This document shows, piece after piece, positions 5,585 through 12,296 of a DNA stretch of 22,668 nt. Origin of the DNA: JACOTK01 sp038256565 (GTDB lineage Bacteria > Actinomycetota > Acidimicrobiia > Acidimicrobiales > CADCSY01); contig JBBSKG010000033.1 in NCBI GenBank assembly GCA_038256565.1, positions 1 through 22,668 on the forward strand. The letters run 5' to 3'. Below the pieces are notes generated by a model. The model saw nothing but the letters and a program-made list of their open reading frames with translations, had not been told where the DNA came from and searched no databases. Positions within the stretch are counted from its first letter, which is position 1. The number at the start of each line of letters is the position of its first letter. The translations under genes were made by a program, and so were the position numbers.

Positions 5585-6292
5585 CTATCTAAATAGATCT
5601 TCACTGGGACGGCGCACGATTTCACCTGAGACCGACCCTTCTCGCAGCCACGATGGTTCCACCCCTCGAATGACCGCTACTGGTACGCCGCTCGCTTTGC
5701 CCATGACTAGTTCAGCGGCAGAAGCGAGTTCGTCTGCAACGGCCACTTCGGTTGCTTGCAGCTCTCGACCATGAGCATCAGTTGTGCCGCGTAGGTCAAC
5801 CACACCTGCGATGCCCGCACACCCAATTGCTACATCGCACACCCCATTGCGCCATGGTCGACCAAAGGTGTCGGAGATAATGACACCAACCGATACGTCG
5901 AGATGAGCTTTTAGTCCATCGCGAATTCGACGGGCCGAGCGGTCGGCGTCAACAGGCAAGAGGGCGGCAAAACCATCAGCCACATTTGATAGGTCGACTC
6001 CTGCGTTTGCGCACACAAAGCCAGCCTTCGTTTCGGTGATGAGCAATTCGTCGCGTCGACGCAGCACGCGCACCGATTCACCTTCGATGATTGCCATACG
6101 TGATGTCGGATCATCGGGGTCAATCGGAACCATGCGGCCTTCGGCTTTAGAGACGATCTTTTGGGTAACAACGAGCACGTCACCGTTTTGAAGAGATGAG
6201 CCGATCTCGGTCTTTGCGATGATGACACTGAGCACGTCGCCGTCGACGATCTCGGGTATGTCGGTTACTCCGATTATTGTCAGAGTGCTCAC
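5585..6292 (-). CDS. cofE: Coenzyme F420-0:L-glutamate ligase
   Basis: CofE (EC 6.3.2.31/6.3.2.34) adds glutamates to F420-0 using GTP, making the polyglutamate tail of coenzyme F420 in the cytoplasm. The 235-residue product has the family's landmarks: LVVTQKIVSKAEGR near residue 40, GFVCANAGVDLSNV near 90, SDTFGRPWRNGVCDVAIGCA near 140, and ELVMGKASGVPVAVIRG near the end. It is the single-domain form; the mycobacterial FbiB adds a C-terminal nitroreductase-like domain, absent here, so that reductase step must be encoded elsewhere. GTG start at 6292 lies 3 nt after the cofD stop. It is the last gene of a five-gene minus-strand operon, followed by the 113-bp element. Confidence 0.93.
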   Translation of the reverse strand: MSTLTIIGVTDIPEIVDGDVLSVIIAKTEIGSSLQNGDVLVVTQKIVSKAEGRMVPIDPDDPTSRMAIIEGESVRVLRRRDELLITETKAGFVCANAGVDLSNVADGFAALLPVDADRSARRIRDGLKAHLDVSVGVIISDTFGRPWRNGVCDVAIGCAGIAGVVDLRGTTDAHGRELQATEVAVADELASAAELVMGKASGVPVAVIRGVEPSWLREGSVSGEIVRRPSEDLFR

Positions 6293-6295
6293 TTG

Positions 6296-7270
6296 TTACC
6301 GGCCCTCTAGGGCTACACGGGCAAGTGCGGCGGCTTCGTCGGGGCCGTGCATGACTGTTTTGGTAATAACGCACTTCATTCCGCACGCCTCTACCTCTGT
6401 GCGTCTGTGCGCATCGACTTCATCAATTACGAGTGTTGATGCGAATTCTGCATAGAGACGGGCAACTCCAACCACCGATGGTTCACAGCCTAACTCGACC
6501 AACAGCCGGTCGGCGGGCCCCTTGATGGCAGCTCCATCGACAATGGGCGAGACAGCCACAACGTCACTGCGATGTGCGACCATGCGCTCCATCAGCTCGC
6601 TGATGGCAAGGATTGGGGCGATTGATAACAGAGGGTTGGATGGCGCGATAACAATGTGTTTTGAGTTATCAAGAGCATTAAGCGCTACTGGGTTGGCACG
6701 AGCTTCGCCAGCACCGTCATAGCGAAGAGATGCAACAGCAACATTGTGGTGATGCTTAACGAAGTATTCTTGAAAGCTGATGTCCATTGGTCCATCGATT
6801 GGGTTGACCATATTGGGAGCCAAGGTGAGCCTTGTGGCAACACGGTCATTGGTCATTGGAACCAGGTGCACATCAACTCCCCAGGCAGAGGCTATTTCTT
6901 CGGTGACTGTAGTGAGGTCTGCGCCTTCCGCGAAGCGGGCGCTGCGGTATAGATGTGTTGCGATGTCTCGATCACCCAAACGAAACCAGGTATTGGCTGC
7001 CTCAGAGCCAGCGGGCTTGGAGCGTTGGTAGCGCTCGAGAGCGTCCATGCTTGCCCACGATTCACCCCCAAGGCCCCAACCCCGCTGGGGGTCAATAGCG
7101 CCAGCAAGGGTGTAGGTGATTGTGTCGAGGTCTGGGCTGATCGAAAGCCCGTTGATGATCTCGTCATCTGCAGTGTTGACAATGGCGGTGATCTCATTGG
7201 GTGGGAGAACTTGAACCAAGCCAGCAAGCAAGCGAGCGGCCCCTACGCCACCTGCAAGGACAGCGATCAT
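6296..7270 (-). CDS. cofD: 2-phospho-L-lactate transferase / FbiA-type F420 transferase
   Basis: CofD/FbiA joins the phospho-acid moiety of the guanylated donor (LPPG in archaea; in mycobacteria the PEP-derived EPPG giving dehydro-F420-0) to the deazaflavin Fo. The 324-residue product starts MIAVLAGGVGAARLLAGL, the family's nucleotide-binding loop. Further landmarks are IVNTADDEIINGLSISPDLD, GWGLGGESW, WFRLGDRDIATHLYR, IAPSNPLLSIAPILAI and AVSPIVDGAAIKGPAD. Length is typical. ATG at 7270 overlaps the O-methyltransferase stop by 4 bp (ATGA), so cofD is co-translated with a gene outside the F420 pathway. cofE follows 3 nt downstream. The Fo synthase (fbiC) and guanylyltransferase (fbiD) genes are not in this window. 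Confidence 0.94.
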   Translation of the reverse strand: MIAVLAGGVGAARLLAGLVQVLPPNEITAIVNTADDEIINGLSISPDLDTITYTLAGAIDPQRGWGLGGESWASMDALERYQRSKPAGSEAANTWFRLGDRDIATHLYRSARFAEGADLTTVTEEIASAWGVDVHLVPMTNDRVATRLTLAPNMVNPIDGPMDISFQEYFVKHHHNVAVASLRYDGAGEARANPVALNALDNSKHIVIAPSNPLLSIAPILAISELMERMVAHRSDVVAVSPIVDGAAIKGPADRLLVELGCEPSVVGVARLYAEFASTLVIDEVDAHRRTEVEACGMKCVITKTVMHGPDEAAALARVALEGR

Positions 7271-7944
7271 GAGTGATGAAGACGACGGCGGCGAATCAAC
7301 GTGACTCCATCGCGCACTGTCAACATGACTTTCTCAACTCGTTCATCATTACGAACATGGTCGTTGAAGGCAATGATGGCAGCGGTATCTGCACTGGGGT
7401 CGGGGTTTATTACTTTTCCGCTCCAACACACGTTGTCGATAGCAATGACTCCATCAGGGCTCAGTTTGGGGAGCACGGCTTCGTAGTAGTCAATGTAAGA
7501 AGCCTTGTCCGCGTCAATGAACACAAAGTCAAATGGTCCGTCAAGATCTGCAACAGTTTGGGCGGCTGGCCCAAGTCGGACTTCGATGCTCGATGAATAG
7601 GGGCTTGCTTCAATGTGGCGGCGGGCAATTTCGGCGTGGCGTTCATCGAGTTCACACGTGATGATCTTGCCGTCTGCGGGCAGACCCGCAGCCATCGAGA
7701 GAGCGGAATAGCCGGTAAAGGTTCCTATCTCTAATACCAAACGAGGCTTGATAATGGCGACTAGTAGCGCAAGTAATTCACCTTCTAGCGGTCCTACCAT
7801 CATGAAAGGAACTGCGGTTGATGCAAACGTTTCTTTAGCAAGAGCGACTAGATGGGGGGCTTCGGGCGACGAGTGGTCTAAGGCGTACTGCTCAAGAAGT
7901 GGATCTACGAGTGGGGTCATCGGGCTTGTAGCGATTGGTTTCAT
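7267..7944 (-). CDS. SAM-dependent O-methyltransferase (CCoAOMT/catechol-type family)
   Basis: The 225-residue protein has the class I methyltransferase fold of the CCoAOMT-like family (Methyltransf_3). SAM motif I is LVLEIGTFTGYSALSMA near residue 70; acidic residue in ITCELDERHAEIAR; FDFVFIDADKASYIDYYEAV carries the metal-binding Asp; and IDNVCWSGKV gives further metal ligands. Such enzymes methylate hydroxyls of phenolic or other small acceptors, usually with a divalent metal; the substrate here is unknown. ATG at 7944 overlaps the upstream glycosyltransferase stop (ATGA) and its own stop overlaps cofD (ATGA), so it is locked between glycan and F420 genes. It could methylate a glycan-linked group or be an independent housekeeping gene; the sequence does not decide. 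Confidence 0.88.
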   Translation of the reverse strand: MKPIATSPMTPLVDPLLEQYALDHSSPEAPHLVALAKETFASTAVPFMMVGPLEGELLALLVAIIKPRLVLEIGTFTGYSALSMAAGLPADGKIITCELDERHAEIARRHIEASPYSSSIEVRLGPAAQTVADLDGPFDFVFIDADKASYIDYYEAVLPKLSPDGVIAIDNVCWSGKVINPDPSADTAAIIAFNDHVRNDERVEKVMLTVRDGVTLIRRRRLHHS

Positions 7945-9158
7945 TCTTCAGGTTTCCCTTCAGGGTCTTTAGCTCGTGTCATAGCCAAGCGGTAAGCGTC
8001 TAGGTGCAAATCGGCGCAGCGTTGCCATGTAAAAGAAGCTGCTTGTGGTGGGCCAGCTTTGGCCAATGTTTCTCTACGCTTGGAATGTTCTATCAAATGC
8101 GACAGAGCTTGAGTCAGAGATGCATCATCGTTTGGAGGTACCAGTATTGCGGCCTCGCCAACGACATCTTCCATTGCCGACCCGGTTGTTGTGACCAGCG
8201 GTGCCCCGCATGCCAATGCCTCAAGAGCGGGGAGGCCAAAGCCTTCTTCAAGCGAGGGGTATGCGACCACTGTTGCTTGTCGGAATAGCGCTGGTATCAC
8301 TTCGGTTTCGACGTAACCCGTCAAGATGATGCGATCGCGATGTCGGCTATTTGATAGTGCTTTTTTGACTTCATCTGAACCCCAGCCGGGTTGACCCGCG
8401 ATAACTAATTGCAGATTTAGTTGATCCTCGGCAATTGCATCGAAACTGCGAATCAGAGATGTGATGTTTTTGCGAGGCTCAATAGTTCCCGCAAAAGCGA
8501 TGAAAGGTGCGCTGATTCCGAGAGCGGACAACAAGGAGAGGTCTTTAGATCTTTGGTGGCGATCTGAAGGGGAAAAGCGAGCATGGTCCACGCCATGAGT
8601 GATGGTTACTACCGCTGCCTTAGGGCCAACTATTTCAATAAGGCGCTTGGTGGTCCAATCACTAACGCCAATAAGAACTTGAGATCTTTTGGCAGCAGCA
8701 CGGATCATCGGCCGGAAATAGGCCACCTTGCTGCGCTCATGCCATTCCGGATGATCAAAGAACGTGAGGTCATGAATGGTAACGACTGACGCCGGGTTCT
8801 TTCGCTGATGCGAGGGTTTCGACAGCGGCATCATTAGCGGAATTGTGTAATGAGGACCATGCCATACGTCAGCTTCAATTTGTTTGGCGAGGCGAGGAGC
8901 GAGCATTTGTTCCCATGCAAGTCGAGACGGTCGACTGATCGGGACAACACTATGAATGGTTGCCGTAGGAGCAACGGAATGCCAGCGCTCACCATCATCA
9001 TTGCGAGCCACTAAGTGTAGATCTAGATGCGTATCTAGATTCGTTTCTGGATCTGTGGCGGGTGAAAGCTTGCCTAATGCTTTTATGAGTTCGTATACAT
9101 ATACCCCTGCACCTGCGGGATCGTCGGGGATTGCAGAGACATCAATGGCAACGCGCAT
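7941..9158 (-). CDS. GT4-family glycosyltransferase
   Basis: The product is about 405 residues with GT-B fold, cytoplasmic, transferring a sugar from a nucleotide donor. The N-terminal half has MRVAIDVSAI, GAGVYVYEL, ADVWHGPHYTIPL and VVTIHDLTFFDHPEWH. The C-terminal half has FAGTIEPRKNITSLIRSFDA, LVIAGQPGWG, the ILTGYV motif, and EEGFGLPALEALACGAPLVT, with the ExxxxxxxE motif typical of retaining GT4 enzymes. I choose ATG at 9158 rather than TTG at 9161 because the conserved MRVAID start follows. It lies 9 nt after the upstream GT4 gene and overlaps the O-methyltransferase by 4 bp. Donor and acceptor are unknown, but mannose-type donors would fit the nearby nucleotidyltransferase. Confidence 0.9.
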   Translation of the reverse strand: MRVAIDVSAIPDDPAGAGVYVYELIKALGKLSPATDPETNLDTHLDLHLVARNDDGERWHSVAPTATIHSVVPISRPSRLAWEQMLAPRLAKQIEADVWHGPHYTIPLMMPLSKPSHQRKNPASVVTIHDLTFFDHPEWHERSKVAYFRPMIRAAAKRSQVLIGVSDWTTKRLIEIVGPKAAVVTITHGVDHARFSPSDRHQRSKDLSLLSALGISAPFIAFAGTIEPRKNITSLIRSFDAIAEDQLNLQLVIAGQPGWGSDEVKKALSNSRHRDRIILTGYVETEVIPALFRQATVVAYPSLEEGFGLPALEALACGAPLVTTTGSAMEDVVGEAAILVPPNDDASLTQALSHLIEHSKRRETLAKAGPPQAASFTWQRCADLHLDAYRLAMTRAKDPEGKPEE

Positions 9159-9167
9159 CAACTGACG

Positions 9168-10355
9168 CTACTGCCTTGTCAGCGCAGCGCGGTAAGCGCC
9201 AGCATGGGCTTTCGCACTGGCCTGCCAAGTAAAGGTTGCCGCTCGTGCCAGACCACGTTCTACGAGCAGGCGATGTTGGCTCGTATCGGTCAGATTATTG
9301 ATGGCGTTGCTAATAGCTTCTATGTCGCCAAGTGGGACCAACACCCCAGCATCGCCGACAACTTCAGGTAGGCAAGCGGCATCTGAGGAAATTACTGGGC
9401 ATCCTCTTGCCATGGCTTCAAGCAAGGGGAGTCCGAACCCTTCGTCTCGGGAAGGCAGAACCAACCCCAGTGCGTTGCGATAGAGATGGTCGAGAGTTGA
9501 ATCTTCCACTGCCCCTAGCCAGTGAACATGAGGTGCACTGAAGTCAGGAGGCTCACCCCAGCCAGCAGGTCCGGCGATGACGAGGTTGAGTTCAGGATGT
9601 TTTCGTCGAGATTGGTCGAGCGCAACTAGTAGGTCGTTAATACCTTTGCGAGGCTCAATGGTGCCAACAAAGAGGATGAACGAATCAGGCAGATTAATGG
9701 ACTCATTCTTTACGCTATTTAGAGCCCCAGCGGATAGGTGGGGCTCCATTGGATGCAGGCAGTGTTTCGCCAGGCGAAGACTGGTGAAACGAGTCGTATT
9801 GTTCGCACAAGGTGACCTATCCGCTGAACCTCTTACTGAATTGTCTGGGAAGGTGTCGACCCCGTGGTGAGCTACATGAATACGACTTGCCTCAACGCCG
9901 CAAACCTCAAGGCGTTGTGCCACCCAAGCTGAAGGCACGATAAAAGCTGATGCTTCGTCACAGGCGATCTTGAGGCCGCGCCGGTGAAATGCAACCCCCC
10001 TCGGGGTAAGGCACTCAGGGTGATCGAGAAAGATTAAATCGTGAACCGTAACAACAAGTGGGCGTTTCCCAGGCGGTGGTATGGCGAGACTCGTTGCATG
10101 AACTACCTCGACGTCAGGGCCGACATCGAGCACCGGACGGCGTAATCGATGCCAAGCCTCGTAACGCCACCGGCCATGAGGAAAACCTAGATTGACCCAA
10201 TCAGGTATTGGCTCAGGTGGAGGGCCTGCAGCAAATGGAACTGGGCTGACGTCCGCATCTGGAAGTGCACCAAGAAGCTTGCGTACATAACGACCTATAC
10301 CCCCAGGAAACGGCTGGATAAGTTGGCCAGCGTGTACCGCCACTCTGATGGTCAT
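9168..10355 (-). CDS. GT4-family glycosyltransferase carrying an in-frame palindromic-element insertion
   Basis: The 395-residue protein has the GT4 plan: HAGQLIQPFPGGIGRYVRKL at the start, VVHATSLAIPPPG, VTVHDLIFLDHPECL, then C-terminal FVGTIEPRKGINDLLVALD, LVIAGPAGWG, and RDEGFGLPLLEAMARGCPVI. Between HHGVD and FVGTIEP there are about 72 residues, against about 32 to 41 in the two paralogous GT4 proteins of this window. The excess is the translation of the 113-bp element (RGSADRSPCANN through HLSAGAL, about 38 residues) in the linker between the two Rossmann domains. The frame stays open, so the protein may still work with an extra, Cys- and Arg-containing loop. It is the first gene of the minus-strand operon ending in cofE. 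ATG at 10355. Confidence 0.9.
   Translation of the reverse strand: MTIRVAVHAGQLIQPFPGGIGRYVRKLLGALPDADVSPVPFAAGPPPEPIPDWVNLGFPHGRWRYEAWHRLRRPVLDVGPDVEVVHATSLAIPPPGKRPLVVTVHDLIFLDHPECLTPRGVAFHRRGLKIACDEASAFIVPSAWVAQRLEVCGVEASRIHVAHHGVDTFPDNSVRGSADRSPCANNTTRFTSLRLAKHCLHPMEPHLSAGALNSVKNESINLPDSFILFVGTIEPRKGINDLLVALDQSRRKHPELNLVIAGPAGWGEPPDFSAPHVHWLGAVEDSTLDHLYRNALGLVLPSRDEGFGLPLLEAMARGCPVISSDAACLPEVVGDAGVLVPLGDIEAISNAINNLTDTSQHRLLVERGLARAATFTWQASAKAHAGAYRAALTRQ
9721..9833 (+). repeat. 113-bp palindromic element, copy 2 (inside a glycosyltransferase gene)
   Basis: It begins AGAG and ends CTCT. Its arms CAGCGGATAGGT (9728-9739) and ACCTATCCGCTG (9815-9826) are a perfect 12-bp inverted repeat. Each is exactly 24 nt from a central hairpin GTTTCGCCAG-GCGAAGA-CTGGTGAAAC (9764-9790; 10 pairs, one G-T). 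The left side can also fold as AGCCCCA/TGGGGCT (9723-9729 with 9739-9745). Compared with copy 1, stem positions 4, 5 and 6 differ on both strands in a way that keeps pairing. It is antisense-oriented relative to the host gene and reads through without stops. No convincing target-site duplication is visible. Confidence 0.88.
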
Positions 10356-10420
10356 CGTCCTATCTTGGTCTATCGGGCCTCCACTGAGGTACAGCGATCT
10401 AGTGCGACTACTCTACGGCT
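10356..10420. promoter_or_regulatory. Divergent promoter region
   Basis: This 65-bp gap separates the leftward GT4-OMT-cofD-cofE operon from the rightward methyltransferase gene and must contain both starts. Rightward, TACTCT at 10409-10414 ends 6 nt before the ATG, fitting a -10 box for a leaderless mRNA. Leftward, ATAGACCAAG (minus strand, 10373-10364) precedes the ATG by about 9 nt; the same 10-mer occurs upstream of wzm. No convincing -35 boxes are seen. Confidence 0.35.
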
Positions 10421-11170
10421 ATGAGAAGCGGACCGGTTCGGATAGATCTTGGATGTGGCAGCGCTAAACGTGAAGGTTTCATCGGTCTTGATTTTGTAGA
10501 AGGTCCAGAGGTTGACCACGTAGTAGACCTGACCGCTGAGAAGTTTCCATTTGAGGATGCGTCAGTTGATGAGGTGTTTTCTGCGCACTTTCTCGAGCAC
10601 ATCGAATCACCAAATCATGTTTTTGGTGAGATCGGACGCATATGCAAAGACGGCGCGCGAATTGAGTTTTGGACTCCCTATGCGTTCAGTGATGAAGGTT
10701 TTCTCTACGGACACCTGCATTACCTAACCGAGGAACCGTGGATGCATTTTTGTGTATCGCACCGAGATTTCTTCGCCGAGATGCTGGCTGGTCGTTGGCT
10801 ATTGCACCAGATTAATTATGTTGTGCCGCCTGCTACCAAAGCTGAACTTGATGCTTATGGCCTACCAATTGAGTTCGCGATTAAGTACCTCAAAGGCGTC
10901 GTCTATGAGTTCGGAGTCGAGATTGAGTACCGACGAGACTTGGCGCATCCGGTTGTAACTCCTTCTAGGTCATGGAGCACAACTCGTTATGGTCCCAGAA
11001 CTCCTTTTGGCGACCAGCCTCATCCTTTGAACCTAGGGTCTTTGGTCAACGGCGCATCACCTTTAACGAACGTGTCGCGTTCAGTTAAGGCTTCTCCAGT
11101 GTTTAGGCGTTTGGCAAGTCGTCTACCTGAGCCGGCTAAAGCTCAAATCCGAAAGATCACTGGTCCTTAG
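10421..11170 (+). CDS. SAM-dependent methyltransferase (Methyltransf_11-like)
   Basis: The 249-residue product starts MRSGPVRIDLGCGSAKREGF, a clear SAM motif I (DLGCG). IGLDF supplies the acidic residue binding the ribose, and FPFEDASVDEVFSAHFLEHI is the post-I/II region of class I enzymes. A C-terminal extension (residues about 175-249) is basic and has no recognised motif. The plan is common for methyltransferases in polysaccharide loci, where they may methylate a sugar or chain end. It is the only plus-strand gene between 5585 and the window end, and it overlaps the convergent GT4 gene at its 3' end by 14 bp. Substrate unknown. Confidence 0.85.
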   Translation: MRSGPVRIDLGCGSAKREGFIGLDFVEGPEVDHVVDLTAEKFPFEDASVDEVFSAHFLEHIESPNHVFGEIGRICKDGARIEFWTPYAFSDEGFLYGHLHYLTEEPWMHFCVSHRDFFAEMLAGRWLLHQINYVVPPATKAELDAYGLPIEFAIKYLKGVVYEFGVEIEYRRDLAHPVVTPSRSWSTTRYGPRTPFGDQPHPLNLGSLVNGASPLTNVSRSVKASPVFRRLASRLPEPAKAQIRKITGP

Positions 11171-12293
11171 GACATCCGCTGATTGATCTGTAAACCTGGG
11201 TTAACTCTGTTGCGCAGGTCTCCCATGCATAGCGAGCGCATTGGGCTTTTCCTCGTGAGCTCAGGGTTTTACGGAGTTCGTCATCACTTAGGAGTTGTGT
11301 CAGACAGTCAGTTAAGTCGCCGACTGACCCAGGAGACGAGAAGAGAGCGGCATCGCCGAGCACCTCGGGCAACGCTCCCGCGGTAGTTGTTGCTACTGGG
11401 ACCCCTGCCGACATTGCTTCGATTGGAGGAAAACCAAAGCCTTCGTAGAGCGACGGGTAGGCAAACACGGTGGCACCAGCAAGCAGAGCCGAGCGATCGA
11501 CGTCAGAGACCCAGCCAAGTCTGTGTATGCGATCACGATGTGTCGCTACCGCAATTGTTGTATGCAGCTCGTCTGCACCCCAGCCGTCTGGGCCAGCAAT
11601 TGCAAGGTGTACATCCGTATCGTTAGCAGCGACTTGATCAAAAGCTTTGACGAGACCAGAGAGATCTTTACGTGGTTCTACCGTGCCAAGCGCCAAGACG
11701 TAGCGTTTTGACCCCACTAAAGAGTGGCCACGTTGGGGGTCGCCACCTAAAACGTCAGGCAGACCGTGGTGCACGACATGCACTCGATCAGGACTCGCCC
11801 CCAAGAACTCCACGACCTCATTGGCGACGAATTGTGAAACGGCGTGTACGTGTGCACCTCGCTTTAAAGCATGACGAAGCAAGGCCGGATATTCAAGAGT
11901 GTCAGGGGTACACATTTCTGGGAAACGCATACAGGTCAGGTCGTGGATAGTCACGAGAGAACCTGCATGGCGGGTTGGAGGAACAACGAAGTTGGTTCCG
12001 TGAACTACGTCGACAGCGCCGGTCCACCATTCAATTGGCGGCATGTCATAACGAGTCCAGAGTTTCCGCAAAGGTCTTGCCGCCATGGGCCACTTAGAGG
12101 CCGTGACATGATTGGGTAACAACGAAGCCAGCTGCTTGCTTCCTCGCCAAGTCAGACCATATGCATGAAAATCAAGGTCGTCTTTCCTTGCAAGGGCTCG
12201 CAGGGCCTGGGTGGCAAATGTTCCAACGCCGGTTGGGTTTCCAAGCAATGGAGTGGCATCGAAGCCAACCCTTAACAAGCCTGATTGGGACAT
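11157..12293 (-). CDS. GT4-family glycosyltransferase
   Basis: The product is 378 residues with the GT-B plan: GFDATPLLGNPTGVGTFATQ at the N-terminus, DVVHGTNFVVPPTRHAGSLV, TIHDLTCMRFPEM, then ALGTVEPRKDLSGLVKAFDQ, LAIAGPDGWGADEL, RLGWVSD and YPSLYEGFGFPPIEAMSAGV with the ExxxxxxxE-type motif. It closely parallels the other two GT4 genes, suggesting local duplication and divergence. ATG at 12293 lies 3 nt after the GT2-GT4 fusion gene stop, so it is the last gene of the wzm-wzt operon. Its 3' end overlaps the opposing methyltransferase gene by 14 bp. Specificity unknown. Confidence 0.9.
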   Translation of the reverse strand: MSQSGLLRVGFDATPLLGNPTGVGTFATQALRALARKDDLDFHAYGLTWRGSKQLASLLPNHVTASKWPMAARPLRKLWTRYDMPPIEWWTGAVDVVHGTNFVVPPTRHAGSLVTIHDLTCMRFPEMCTPDTLEYPALLRHALKRGAHVHAVSQFVANEVVEFLGASPDRVHVVHHGLPDVLGGDPQRGHSLVGSKRYVLALGTVEPRKDLSGLVKAFDQVAANDTDVHLAIAGPDGWGADELHTTIAVATHRDRIHRLGWVSDVDRSALLAGATVFAYPSLYEGFGFPPIEAMSAGVPVATTTAGALPEVLGDAALFSSPGSVGDLTDCLTQLLSDDELRKTLSSRGKAQCARYAWETCATELTQVYRSISGCPKDQ

Positions 12294-12296
12294 GAC

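Noticed and set aside
9831..9845. Target-site duplication around element copy 2 (NSV codons on both sides)
   Set aside because: The flanking DNA (AATAGCGTAAAG and AATTCAGTAAGA on the minus strand) is only loosely similar; not a convincing direct repeat.
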